Shown in pieces: positions 1-7,843 of a DNA stretch of 64,000 bases (its first letter is position 1; the number at the start of each line of letters is the position of its first letter). The stretch spans positions 1-64,000 of the forward strand of contig NZ_PJME01000003.1 in assembly GCF_002954775.1 (NCBI RefSeq). The letters are read 5' to 3'. Source of the stretch: Streptomyces geranii (GTDB lineage Bacteria; Actinomycetota; Actinomycetes; Streptomycetales; Streptomycetaceae). A program made the translations under genes and the position numbers. The notes beneath the pieces are model-generated. The model did not search any database. It was not told where the DNA came from and was given only the letters and a program-made list of their open reading frames with translations.

Positions 1-115
1 GCTTCGCACAGGTCCGTTACCAGTCCTGCACGCCTCGCCGGGGGCCCGCCACCTTGGTCACTTGGCGGGGAAGATCTCCTTCCTCTGGAATGTCTTCACT
101 GGACCTGAGCGGCTT

Positions 116-1555
116 TCAGGCCGCACCCATCTCCCCGTAATAGAAGTCGGCGGCCCCAGGCTCATGCTTGCCATCCTCGAACGCTTTGCGCAGCGCGCGG
201 TACACCGGCGCCAGTTGCAACGGCCCGACGCGCCCGGCGCCGAGCACTGCCACGTTCCAGCCCCGGGCCGCCGATGGCTCGCTCGCGCGCCAGTGGTGTT
301 CTTCGGCGAGGGTGCGGCGCTGGGTGAACCGTACGGGGCGCCAGCCCCGCCAATGCACTGCGGGCGGGACCGTGTCGAAGACGCAGGCGCCCTCCAGTCG
401 CAGCTGGTCCAGGTGCACGGTTCCGGTGAACAGGCATCCCGCGAGGTCGACGTCGGCGAGGACCAGGTGGGCCGCGTCCACCCCGCGCAACGAGGCCATC
501 CGCACCGCAGCGTCGGGCGCATCGGCAAGAACCTGTTCGTCCACCGGCTGCCCGTCGGGGAGTACAAACGGATTGGCCTCCGCGGCGATCGTGAGGGGGT
601 ATTCGAAGACAGCGTGGGCGAAGTCCACTGTGGCGTAGCGCAGACGCAACTCGGCCGTTGATGTCCAGCGGGTTCGCAAGCACTCCAGTCGGCGCGCGGC
701 GAACGAGAGGTTCGCTGGGCCGCTGAACATTGCCTCGGAGAGCACAAACCGCCCGGCGCACACCAAAGGGCCGAGGGCGACCCGCCGCTCGAAGGTTGCC
801 TCATCGAACCTAGCGTCGCCCTCGAAAACTGCCGACCGGAAGTGGGCGGCACCCTGGAAGATTGCGTACCCGAATGAGGCGTGACCCTCGAAGGTCACCT
901 GCCCGAACTGGCTGGTGCCCTGGAAGGCCGCCCGTACAAAAGACGCGTCATGGAAGGTCGCTGAGTCGAACTGGGCGAGGTGCTCGAAGGTCGCCGAGTC
1001 GAACTTGGTGATGCCCTGGAAGGTTGCCGAGTCGAACCACGCGAGGTCGTGGAAGGTCGCCGATCTGAACCCGGCGTAGCCCTCGAAGGCCGCCGAGTCG
1101 AAATGGGCGTATCCCTTGAAGATCGCCGACTCGAACCGACCGAGGCCCTCGAAGACCGCCCAGTCGAACGATGCGAGGTCATGGAAGGTCGCCGAGTCGA
1201 ACCAGGCGTGGCCCTGGAAGGTCGCCCTTACGAATTGGGCATCGTCTTGGAAGGTCGCCGAGTCAAACCGGACTTCGCCGAGGCGGGGGTGTCCGGTGGC
1301 GGGGTCTAGGAGGGCGTTGAGGAGGGCATGGAGAAGGGGTCCGGTGAAGGAGGTGCCGCGATGGTCGATGTCGGCGCCGGGTGTCAGGCCATCCAGGTAG
1401 GCATCGCGGTCGGCATCGGCCAGATGGGCGAGGCACGCCGTGTGACCAGGGGCGTGAATGCCGAGGCAGCCGACCGTGTCCTCCGGGGTAGTGCCGTGGG
1501 CACAGTGCGGCCAGTCAGGCGGAGTCGGGGACGGTTCAGGGCTCGGGTGTGGCAT
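116..1555 (-). CDS. pentapeptide-repeat protein
   Basis: Protein of 479 residues on the minus strand. Residues 1-96 form a Cys/His-containing leader (WPHCAHG, then GCLGIHAPGHTACLAHL) seen in many Streptomyces pentapeptide proteins. Residues about 97-270 are a run of some 17 ten-residue units of the type FDSATFxxxA, two pentapeptide coils each, predicted to fold as a right-handed quadrilateral beta-helix. A more divergent repeat region follows to the C-terminus. The start is the ATG at 1555: the open frame extends further upstream to 1762, but that extra stretch does not resemble the family. No catalytic motif or membrane segment is visible. The role is unknown; such proteins often sit among conflict-system genes, which fits the CHAT and SUKH genes nearby (inference). 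Confidence 0.8.
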   Translation of the reverse strand: MPHPSPEPSPTPPDWPHCAHGTTPEDTVGCLGIHAPGHTACLAHLADADRDAYLDGLTPGADIDHRGTSFTGPLLHALLNALLDPATGHPRLGEVRFDSATFQDDAQFVRATFQGHAWFDSATFHDLASFDWAVFEGLGRFESAIFKGYAHFDSAAFEGYAGFRSATFHDLAWFDSATFQGITKFDSATFEHLAQFDSATFHDASFVRAAFQGTSQFGQVTFEGHASFGYAIFQGAAHFRSAVFEGDARFDEATFERRVALGPLVCAGRFVLSEAMFSGPANLSFAARRLECLRTRWTSTAELRLRYATVDFAHAVFEYPLTIAAEANPFVLPDGQPVDEQVLADAPDAAVRMASLRGVDAAHLVLADVDLAGCLFTGTVHLDQLRLEGACVFDTVPPAVHWRGWRPVRFTQRRTLAEEHHWRASEPSAARGWNVAVLGAGRVGPLQLAPVYRALRKAFEDGKHEPGAADFYYGEMGAA

Positions 1556-2014
1556 ACCCGAAGGACGATCGAGCACGGTCGTTGGTTGCCGAGTTCGTCT
1601 CCGACATGGCCAGCACTGAGATCTTCGCTGCGGCACTGAAGGGCGTATTGAACTGAATCGTGCGCTTCTGAAATCTTCCGTGCGTTCCGACGAAATTCTG
1701 CCTACGGCAGGTGAGTTGAGGCGTATGTAGGCTCCAGAATCGCGGAACTCGCGCGCTTTCACGGGTGGGGTCCTCGACGCGGACCTCCGGTTGTTCGGAG
1801 ACGAGCGGGGCCACGATGAGGCGCCAGCGTTCCTGCTGCACGTGCACGTACACGAGGGCGCGGTGTGGTCCAGTGGGTGTCACGCGCTCTCCGAAGGTGG
1901 TTCGGTCTGGCGCCGGCTCGTCGTCATCAGAGGCTGAGGGGGCGGCCCGCCGCAATCGCCGCACGGATGCGCGCTTCGATCTCCGCTCCGGACTCCCCAC
2001 CCTCCTGGGCGGCG
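1556..2014. other. gap without an intact gene
   Basis: Several frames are open here but none has a convincing start, codon bias or family match. A minus-strand frame (about 1765-1890) encodes a stretch beginning RALVYVHVQQERW that could be a gene remnant; I do not recognise it. The stretch also contains the promoter region of the pentapeptide gene. Confidence 0.4.
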
Positions 2015-2230
2015 TGGCTCGTTTCCCGCGTCAGCGTGGTCGAGAGCTCCGACGGCTTCGAGTTTCTCCGCCTGGTCGACGCTACCGCCAACTACCTCAT
2101 CTACACTCGCTGGCGCGACGAGGAACCTTTTCATGCCTGGATGGAGGGCCCCACGAAGCAGTCCCACCAAGCCAGCGACCGGGCCTGCAGCAACCGTCCC
2201 AAGCCGGCCGCTTCCGGGTCCACCGTCTGA
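2015..2230 (+). pseudogene. antibiotic biosynthesis monooxygenase (ABM) domain remnant
   Basis: The plus frame ending at the stop at 2230 encodes ESSDGFEFLRLV followed by YLIYTRWRDEEPFHAW. This matches the core of ABM/heme-degrading monooxygenase domains, which typically read DGFEGFELLRP and LVYTRWxDExxFxAW. The N-terminal strand and the C-terminal half are not recognisable, and two to three residues are missing inside the DGFEGFELL motif. No start codon or ribosome site precedes the matching part. It is best read as a decayed fragment of a roughly 100-residue protein. The family call rests on motif memory only. Confidence 0.5.
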
Positions 2231-2370
2231 CCCATCGAGGTCATCCAGCAGACGGGCCCGAAAACCGAAGCCGGACCTGGAACTCCCGACCAAAGATGTC
2301 CCGGCCGGGAACCACTGAAATCCCACAAGACGCCCTCACGCCCCGACGAGTGCGACTACTCTCAGACACC

Positions 2371-2796
2371 ATGAGTGACCACATGTATGTACATGTACCG
2401 GCAGATTTCTGGGAGTTGCTTGAAAAAGCGGACTTCGACGAGGTGGAGACCGGCTCCCGCTCCACCGAACAGTGGTCCTCGGTGGCCGAGGCCGTACTGT
2501 CCGTCGGAAACGACGGCCTTGCGGTCACAGCCAACCTGGTGGGTGTCTACCTCGCCCGTGAGCAGATCGGGGACTTCGTCCGAAAGGCCGGCGCCTGGCT
2601 CGGGTTCCGCGTTCCGGGCGGCGACCCGGCCGTACCGCCGCTCGTGTTCACGATCACCACGGGGCCGCCGGGGACCGAGGTCCGTATCGAGATCAGCTCC
2701 ACGCCGGGCCCGGACGGCACGCCGGTCCTCGACACGGCCGCGCTCACCGGCGCCATCGTGTCCGCCCTCGACTCCCCCTCCCGCACCTCCAACTGA
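2371..2796 (+). CDS. small protein upstream of a CHAT protease (possible EACC1-like adaptor)
   Basis: Protein of 141 residues starting at ATG 2371. The N-terminal half is acidic and Ser-rich. A moderately hydrophobic helix lies around residues 50-75 (LAVTANLVGVYLAREQ). The C-terminal half has alternating strands (PLVFTIT, TEVRIEISS) and a final helix. The stop is 5-8 nt before the start of the CHAT gene, so the two are very probably co-transcribed and coupled. A hydrophobic helix followed by a strand-rich tail, next to a CHAT effector, resembles the 'effector-associated constant component' proteins of actinobacterial conflict systems. That similarity is only architectural and unconfirmed. No enzymatic motif is seen. 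Confidence 0.65.
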   Translation: MSDHMYVHVPADFWELLEKADFDEVETGSRSTEQWSSVAEAVLSVGNDGLAVTANLVGVYLAREQIGDFVRKAGAWLGFRVPGGDPAVPPLVFTITTGPPGTEVRIEISSTPGPDGTPVLDTAALTGAIVSALDSPSRTSN

Positions 2797-2804
2797 CCCC
2801 GGTG

Positions 2805-4601
2805 ATGGGATTCTTCACCGCGCGCCGAGAGGCCGAATACGAGCGGGTCCAGCAGGCCATCGCCGTATTGCAGGCCCGAGGCCAACGCGAGGGCACCGCC
2901 GCCGTGGTCGACGACTCCTGGAAGCTCATGCGGCAGTGCTTCGACAAAATGGCGCTGGGCAAGACGTGGTACGCCCCGCTCGTGCTGACCAGTTCCCGGG
3001 TCTCCTTCGGCATGCACGCCGATCTGGGCCAATGGTTCTTCGCGGCCTGCTCCAGCCTGTCCTTCGGTACAGGTGTGGTCGCGCTCGACGCCCTATGCAC
3101 GAAGCGTGGACTGCCGTTCCCCGAGGAACTGCACCCCGACATCCAGCTGATGGCGGACCTGGCACCGAGCGTGGCGCACCGTGCCGGGGTCCCGCTGGCC
3201 GGCTACCTCGTCGCGGAGTCCCTGACCGGCCTGCGCATGGGCGACCGCACCATCGCACGGGAACTCTCCGCCTACCTCGGCAGCGAAGACTCCCTACGGC
3301 GGCTGCGCGCGATCCACCGCGATATGAAGGAGACCGCCAAGCAGGCACGACGCAGCCTTTCGGACACCACCAGCGTCGACACCGTCGCCGCGCTGCGGGC
3401 GCAGGCGGACGAGATGATGATCGGCGACCTGGACGCGACACTCACGGCCTTCTCAAAAGGGAACATCCTCTCAGGGGCACAGACGGTGTCTGCCGTTCTC
3501 GGGGCAAGCAAAGTGGCCCGCTCGGTCATCTACGTGGCACCCGGTCCCGGATTCGGGACGGCGATCCGGCTGGAGGCACCTGAGACGGGCCGCGAGTTGT
3601 GCGAGAGCGTCGAACTGCCCGGACTGGGGCTGGAAGCCGTCCGGGACCTGCTCAAGAAGCTGCGCGCGGTCCTGGAGTCGGACGAGCGACGGAAGACGGT
3701 CCGGGACAACGCGGTGCGCGAGGCGCACGCCGCCGTGGGCGACGCCTTGTGGAAGCCACTGCTCACCGCCTGGCCGGAACTCGCGGGCGGACGCGTTGCT
3801 TTGGTCCCTCTGGGCGAGAGCGCGCTGCTGCCGCTGTACACGGCCCCCGTGGACGGCGTTCCGGTCTGCGGCCTCATCGACCTCACCGTCGTACCCTCCG
3901 GCAACGCCCTGATGTTCGCGAGTGCCTGGCCCCGGCCGTCGCAGATCGAACCCCTGGTCGTGGCGGATCCCTGGTACCACGACGGAGTGGGCGGTGTACC
4001 GATTCCGTTCACCGTGTCGGAGGCCCGGCAGGTGGCCGCCGTGCACGGTGTGTCGCCCGTGATCCTGCGTGGGCAGGAGGAGTCGGTCAATGAGGACAGT
4101 ACGGACCGCCTGCGCGGCCTCTTGTGGTCGCCCGCTTCGTCCGGGAGTACGGGGCCCGTGCCGCAGGACCTGGCCCGCCAGATGTCCGCCGCGAACCTCG
4201 TTCACCTCGCCGGCCACGGCTTGCTCGACGCGGTGAACCCGCTGGAGTCCGCGGTGCTGCTGGGCCGCCCGCTGCCGCTGTCCGCGCTCCTCGAACACGA
4301 CCTGCGCCGGGGCGCGACGGTCGTCCTCTCCGCCTGTCACCTGGCCGGCATCGGAACCCGGCTGCCCGGCGAACAACTCGGCTTCCCTGCGGCGCTGCTC
4401 GCCATGGGGGCAAGCTCCGTGATCGCCGCCCTGTGGTCCGTGCCGGACTCCCCGCAGACCGTCCAGTTGATGTCCACGTTCCATGAGGAACTCACCCGCG
4501 GAGCTCCCCCCTCGGCCGCGCTCGGGACCGCCGTCGCCCACGCCGCATCCTCCGGCGCTCGTCCGACAGTCTGGGGCCCTTTCACCCACTTCGGCGCGTA
4601 G
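2805..4601 (+). CDS. CHAT-domain caspase-like protease
   Basis: Protein of 598 residues; ATG 2805 was chosen, with a GTG immediately before it at 2802 as alternative. Residues about 1-280 are a helical N-terminal region without a recognised domain. The C-terminal half is a CHAT domain of the caspase clan: strand VHLAGHGLL with the catalytic His at residue 471, then VVLSACHLAG with the catalytic Cys at residue 511. Downstream are the usual elements GFPAALLAMGASSVIAALW and a helix near TVQLMSTFHEEL. CHAT proteases cleave partner proteins on a trigger, and many act in bacterial defence or programmed cell death. Here the only partner gene is the small protein just upstream. No secretion signal or TPR array is visible. 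Confidence 0.82.
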   Translation: MGFFTARREAEYERVQQAIAVLQARGQREGTAAVVDDSWKLMRQCFDKMALGKTWYAPLVLTSSRVSFGMHADLGQWFFAACSSLSFGTGVVALDALCTKRGLPFPEELHPDIQLMADLAPSVAHRAGVPLAGYLVAESLTGLRMGDRTIARELSAYLGSEDSLRRLRAIHRDMKETAKQARRSLSDTTSVDTVAALRAQADEMMIGDLDATLTAFSKGNILSGAQTVSAVLGASKVARSVIYVAPGPGFGTAIRLEAPETGRELCESVELPGLGLEAVRDLLKKLRAVLESDERRKTVRDNAVREAHAAVGDALWKPLLTAWPELAGGRVALVPLGESALLPLYTAPVDGVPVCGLIDLTVVPSGNALMFASAWPRPSQIEPLVVADPWYHDGVGGVPIPFTVSEARQVAAVHGVSPVILRGQEESVNEDSTDRLRGLLWSPASSGSTGPVPQDLARQMSAANLVHLAGHGLLDAVNPLESAVLLGRPLPLSALLEHDLRRGATVVLSACHLAGIGTRLPGEQLGFPAALLAMGASSVIAALWSVPDSPQTVQLMSTFHEELTRGAPPSAALGTAVAHAASSGARPTVWGPFTHFGA

Positions 4602-4606
4602 GGCCC

Positions 4607-4696
4607 GTTCGGCGGATCATGCCAAGCAGGAGAGGGCCCACGCACTCTCACCGCCGGCTCATCGGGCGTCCCACCCCGAGCTGGCATGATCCGAAC
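4607..4696. repeat. inverted repeat downstream of the CHAT gene
   Basis: Arms GGATCATGCCA (4614-4624) and TGGCATGATCC (4682-4692) are perfect complements, extended by GTTC (4607-4610) and GAAC (4693-4696) after a small offset. They are separated by 57 nt. A partial third copy (GCCATGATCC) lies at 4858-4867. It begins six bases after the CHAT stop codon. It could be a long hairpin, a protein-binding site or an old mobile-element end; there is no T-run to support a terminator. Confidence 0.5.
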
Positions 4697-4872
4697 GGCA
4701 AGCACGGCCGCTGCAGATCGTCCGGGAACGGCGGGCCGAAATCCACGAAGCCTCCTGAAGCTCGCCTGCTGCCTCATCACCCACCGACAACTCAGAGCAT
4801 TGCGCTGACACGCGGGCGCTAAGCTGCTGGTCCCATCATGGATGTCCGTGGCTCATGCCATGATCCGGCCTC

Positions 4873-5085
4873 ATGAGTGACCTTTCGCTTTCACCCGCTT
4901 GGCTGGCCTCTTGGGCAGACAGAGTCTCCGGGGCCCTCGCGGCAATGACAGGTGAGTTCGAGCGTCAGCACGGCTTTCCCCCAGGCACCAACGAGGTCCG
5001 GCTGGCCAGCCACAACGATCAAACCACGGCTCGCGCGCTTGCCTGTCGACGATCAAGTTTTTCGGCTCTGGCGAAGATCTTGTGA
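4873..5085 (+). CDS. short ORF, possibly a truncated gene
   Basis: Seventy codons from ATG 4873, beginning MSDLSLSPAWLASWADRV. The first 50 residues look coding: an amphipathic helix, then GFPPGTNEVRLASHNDQ. The tail (about the last 20 residues) is basic and irregular, as if a longer gene had been broken. No strong ribosome site precedes it and I recognise no family. The flanks (4697-4872 and 5086-5185) show no other gene. Confidence 0.3.
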   Translation: MSDLSLSPAWLASWADRVSGALAAMTGEFERQHGFPPGTNEVRLASHNDQTTARALACRRSSFSALAKIL

Positions 5086-5185
5086 TCCACGCAGCGATGT
5101 TGATGTCGGAGTCTTGGAGTGACTGTCACGGCCTCGGAGCCGGGGGCCAGCAATCGGGTCCTGTTGCGCCAGTAGGTTGGGGACT

Positions 5186-5617
5186 ATGGCACTGGCGCAC
5201 ATAGTTCTCACTTCAGGCCGCTCGATCGAGCTCTCGGACGTGCGACTGTCCTCGACGTATGGCGGAATGTTGGAGGGGTACCCGTTCCGGCGCTGGAACG
5301 ACCTCACGCTGGAGCGCCTGCTCAGGAGCGTCGAGAAGGATCGTCCCTCAATTCCGGTGCACCTGGTCGCGCCGGTCCGGGACCTGCCCGACCTCCCTGC
5401 TGGTGGTTTCGGCCCGGTCGAACTGCTGCCTGCAGTGACGTGCGTTGGGTCGTTCACCTCTCAGCCGATCGATCCGGAACGAGAGTCGGTGCTGCACCAC
5501 TCTGCACTGACCGTCGTGTGGTTCCAGGCGACTCCCGACATCCCGTCAGGTGAGGACGCCGATCACGGTCTCCGCAGCGTCTGCTGGGACGACGCCGCGA
5601 GAGACTTCGAACGTTAA
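5186..5617 (+). CDS. conserved hypothetical protein
   Basis: Protein of 143 residues starting at ATG 5186; an in-frame TTG lies nine bases earlier. The sequence is a plausible small alpha/beta protein, with GRSIELSDVRLSSTYGGMLEGYP near the N-terminus (split here only as a landmark) and a C-terminal VVWFQATP strand followed by SVCWDDAARDFE. It has no membrane segment, signal peptide or recognisable catalytic motif. It ends 24 bases before the proposed left end of the insertion sequence, so its 3' end appears intact. Function unknown; family not recognised. Confidence 0.6.
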   Translation: MALAHIVLTSGRSIELSDVRLSSTYGGMLEGYPFRRWNDLTLERLLRSVEKDRPSIPVHLVAPVRDLPDLPAGGFGPVELLPAVTCVGSFTSQPIDPERESVLHHSALTVVWFQATPDIPSGEDADHGLRSVCWDDAARDFER

Positions 5618-5678
5618 GAAGGTCAGCTCCAGCGCGTTCGGGCGACCGGTTCTCCTGAAAATCCCGTGCTCCGGGGCC

Positions 5679-5703
5679 GGTCAGGTCAGGTCAGGTCAGG
5701 TCA
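5679..5703. repeat. five tandem copies of GGTCA
   Basis: Perfect pentanucleotide tandem repeat of five GGTCA units. It overlaps the 3' end of the transposase gene, and the transposase stop codon (TGA, minus strand at 5696-5698) lies within the array. A change in copy number would alter the last residues and the stop position. Confidence 0.9.
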
Positions 5704-7366
5704 TGAGGAGTATCCGTTTGCGGAGCAGGTCGAGGTTGGCTCGGCCGTAGCCCTTCCGCTTGATCAGTTTGACGCGTGTCACGTGGCCCTCGACCTGGCC
5801 TGAGCTCCAGGAGGTGGAAAAGGCTGCGGTGACGGCGTCGATGTCGCGGCGCAGGCCGTTGACGAGGGAGTGCAGGGCGGGCAGATCGTCCGCGAGGACC
5901 CGGTCCAGCCAGTCGGGCAGGAGGTCGCTGCGGTGGTCGCGCATCATGATGGCGAAGTCGCGGACGTGGCGTGCGGCGGCGTCGAGTTCGGGGCAGGCGG
6001 TCCGGATCTCCTTCAGCTCGGCCGCGTCGGTCTCGGCGAGGTGCTCGGGATTCGTCATGATCCAGCGGACGACCCGGCGAGGCTTCGGCGCCGGCCGAGG
6101 TTCCGGAGGAGGTCCTGGCGGGTCCTTGAGGAGGGTGCTGTGGGGCTTCTTGAACGGGCGGAAGTAGCGCCGGACGCACTGGATGTCACCGGTGAAGCCC
6201 TGCTCGCGCAGTTCGCGGTGGAGCTGGGGAATGCTGTGGCAGCCCTCGGTCCACCGCTGGTGTAGGTAGGGCTTGAAATCGTCCAGTAGAGTCGCCCGGT
6301 TGGTGGCCTTGACCAGGAGTTCGTCGAGACTGCGGGCGCGGGCGAAGCGGCGCACGGTGGAGTGGTCGAGCCGCAGTTCACGGCGGATCGTGGCCAGGGT
6401 CTTGCCCTCGGCCAGCCGCTGCTGCACCGCCTCGTAGCGTTCGGTGGTGCGGGCCACCAGGCGCCGCGGGCGGCCCGCGAAGTCGAGCGTCCCGTCCGGC
6501 GGAACGAACGGGATGCTCTCCGCGATGGGCGGCTCCTCGGCGACCAGGTCCCCGGCGGCGTCCACCTTGGTGACCAGGGATGTCGCGAACGCGGCCCGGA
6601 TGCAGCTGTGGTGGGCGCCGACCGTCCTCTCCAGCGCCTCGGCGAGGTTCCGCCACAGATGCCATCCGTCCGCGATCTGCTTCGCCTGAGGGGCTCCGGT
6701 GCGGGCGCCCTCCGCGTAGGCGCCGGCCCGGTCACGGCAAATGATCTCCACCTCGGGGTGCCCGCGCAGCCAGTCGGCCAGCGGTGCGGCGTCCCGGCCG
6801 GCCAGTACATCGAGCGGTCGGCGGGCCTCCAGGTCGACGAGGATGGTGGCGTACGAATCGCCCTTGCGCAGCGCGAAATCGTCCACACCCAGCACTCTGA
6901 CCTGGGCCGGAGGCGGCTCAGGGGCAGCGCGAAGGAGATGCAGGAGCGTGTCCTTCTCGACGCGGATGCTCAACGAGTTGGCAAGCCGAGCCCCGGGACG
7001 GCCCGCCAGCGTCAGGGCGATCGAGGTAAGCACCGCTCGCAGCAGCGGGGTGTAGCGGGCGTGCGGGCTGGTCAGCCCCTCAATCTGCTCGGCGAACGTC
7101 ACCGCCGGGCAACGGGAGTTGAGGCACTTGAAGCGCCGCACCAAGAGCTCGATCACGACAGGGGCCGCACCGAGGGGTGCGTCAGCGAGGCAGCGCAGGT
7201 ACCGGCCGTGCACCCGCCAGGAAGGCATGGCACAGGACGTACATCTCGCAGGCAGCGTCCTGCACGACGTGCGAAACGTGACCACCCCAGCGGCCCGCTC
7301 GATGGACTCCACGACCACATCCGCTAAAGGAGGCAGTAACCGCCCCAAATCCCCTGAACCGCACAC
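5696..7366 (-). CDS. ISL3-family transposase
   Basis: Protein of 556 residues with GTG start at 7366. The N-terminus carries the ISL3 zinc-ribbon: CTSC near residue 42 and a CLNSRCP pair near residue 85. The DDE catalytic core follows, with [12 protein letters not shown] (first Asp), [12 protein letters not shown] (second Asp) and then [16 protein letters not shown] helix-turn-helix ([19 protein letters not shown]) lies near residue 330, and a C-terminal DDE portion contains [20 protein letters not shown]. Length is typical of full-length Streptomyces ISL3 transposases, so the enzyme may be active. It catalyses cut-and-paste movement of its own element. Confidence 0.92.
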   Translation of the reverse strand: MCGSGDLGRLLPPLADVVVESIERAAGVVTFRTSCRTLPARCTSCAMPSWRVHGRYLRCLADAPLGAAPVVIELLVRRFKCLNSRCPAVTFAEQIEGLTSPHARYTPLLRAVLTSIALTLAGRPGARLANSLSIRVEKDTLLHLLRAAPEPPPAQVRVLGVDDFALRKGDSYATILVDLEARRPLDVLAGRDAAPLADWLRGHPEVEIICRDRAGAYAEGARTGAPQAKQIADGWHLWRNLAEALERTVGAHHSCIRAAFATSLVTKVDAAGDLVAEEPPIAESIPFVPPDGTLDFAGRPRRLVARTTERYEAVQQRLAEGKTLATIRRELRLDHSTVRRFARARSLDELLVKATNRATLLDDFKPYLHQRWTEGCHSIPQLHRELREQGFTGDIQCVRRYFRPFKKPHSTLLKDPPGPPPEPRPAPKPRRVVRWIMTNPEHLAETDAAELKEIRTACPELDAAARHVRDFAIMMRDHRSDLLPDWLDRVLADDLPALHSLVNGLRRDIDAVTAAFSTSWSSGQVEGHVTRVKLIKRKGYGRANLDLLRKRILLMT

Positions 7367-7395
7367 CCGGTAGATGCCCAGTTCAGCCGGGTGCC

Positions 7396-7843
7396 ATCAC
7401 AAGATCGTCGACAGAGCCGAATTGCGCGATCGTTCACACTGGCCCAAGCGGGCCTCATCACTGCTGACGTGGTCACTTTCTACGACAGCATCGGTGACGT
7501 CACCTGGCCGGACGTCGGCAACGGCTACTTCCTCGACCCGGCAGGTGACGTCCTTCTGCGACTCCAGGAGCACGACGCTGTCGCTGTCGGCGCGGACCAG
7601 AAGGTGGCCATCGGCTCAAACGGCGGCGGCCTCTCCTACGTCGTCGGCCCTGATGGATCGGTTCATCGGACGCAAACGGCATCACTGGACGAACCGGAAC
7701 CCGACAAGGTAGCCAATGACCTGCGGCAGTTCTTGGAACTGCTGGAGCGATCCCTGACGCGGTTCGTCGCCGACGGCGAGTCGGGATCTCTGTACGTCGA
7801 TGACAACTCGGCAATGCCCGGCGAGTGCAGCGGCAGGGGTTAG
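7396..7843 (+). pseudogene. SUKH (SMI1/KNR4-like) protein, 5'-truncated by the IS
   Basis: From about 7465 the plus frame encodes VVTFYDSIGDVTWPDVGNGYF and later VAIGSNGGGLSYVVG, matching the C-terminal two-thirds of SMI1/KNR4-type SUKH domains (SNGGGxxY is diagnostic). The N-terminal part of the domain is missing and the frame runs directly out of the proposed IS end, so the gene was probably cut by the insertion. The last dozen residues come from a sequence duplicated from the neighbouring kinase gene, so the 3' end is also altered. SUKH proteins commonly act as immunity proteins against polymorphic toxins, but no cognate toxin is visible here. Confidence 0.6.

Larger units (their letters stand above)
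5641..7395 (-). mobile_element. ISL3-family insertion sequence (ends tentative)
   Basis: A single transposase gene fills the element. Candidate imperfect terminal inverted repeats are the 23 bases from 5641 and the complement of the 23 bases ending at 7395. They share GGC at the start, CCGG at positions 6-9, CTG and a terminal ATC, 14 of 23 positions in all. The 8-base flanks (CGCGTTCG left, ATCACAAG right) do not match, so either the insertion is old and rearranged or the ends are misplaced. The right end abuts a gene that has lost its 5' part. Confidence 0.5.

Noticed and set aside
5633..7403. 8-bp target-site duplication of the ISL3 element
   Set aside because: The flanks CGCGTTCG and ATCACAAG do not match, so no duplication was claimed.
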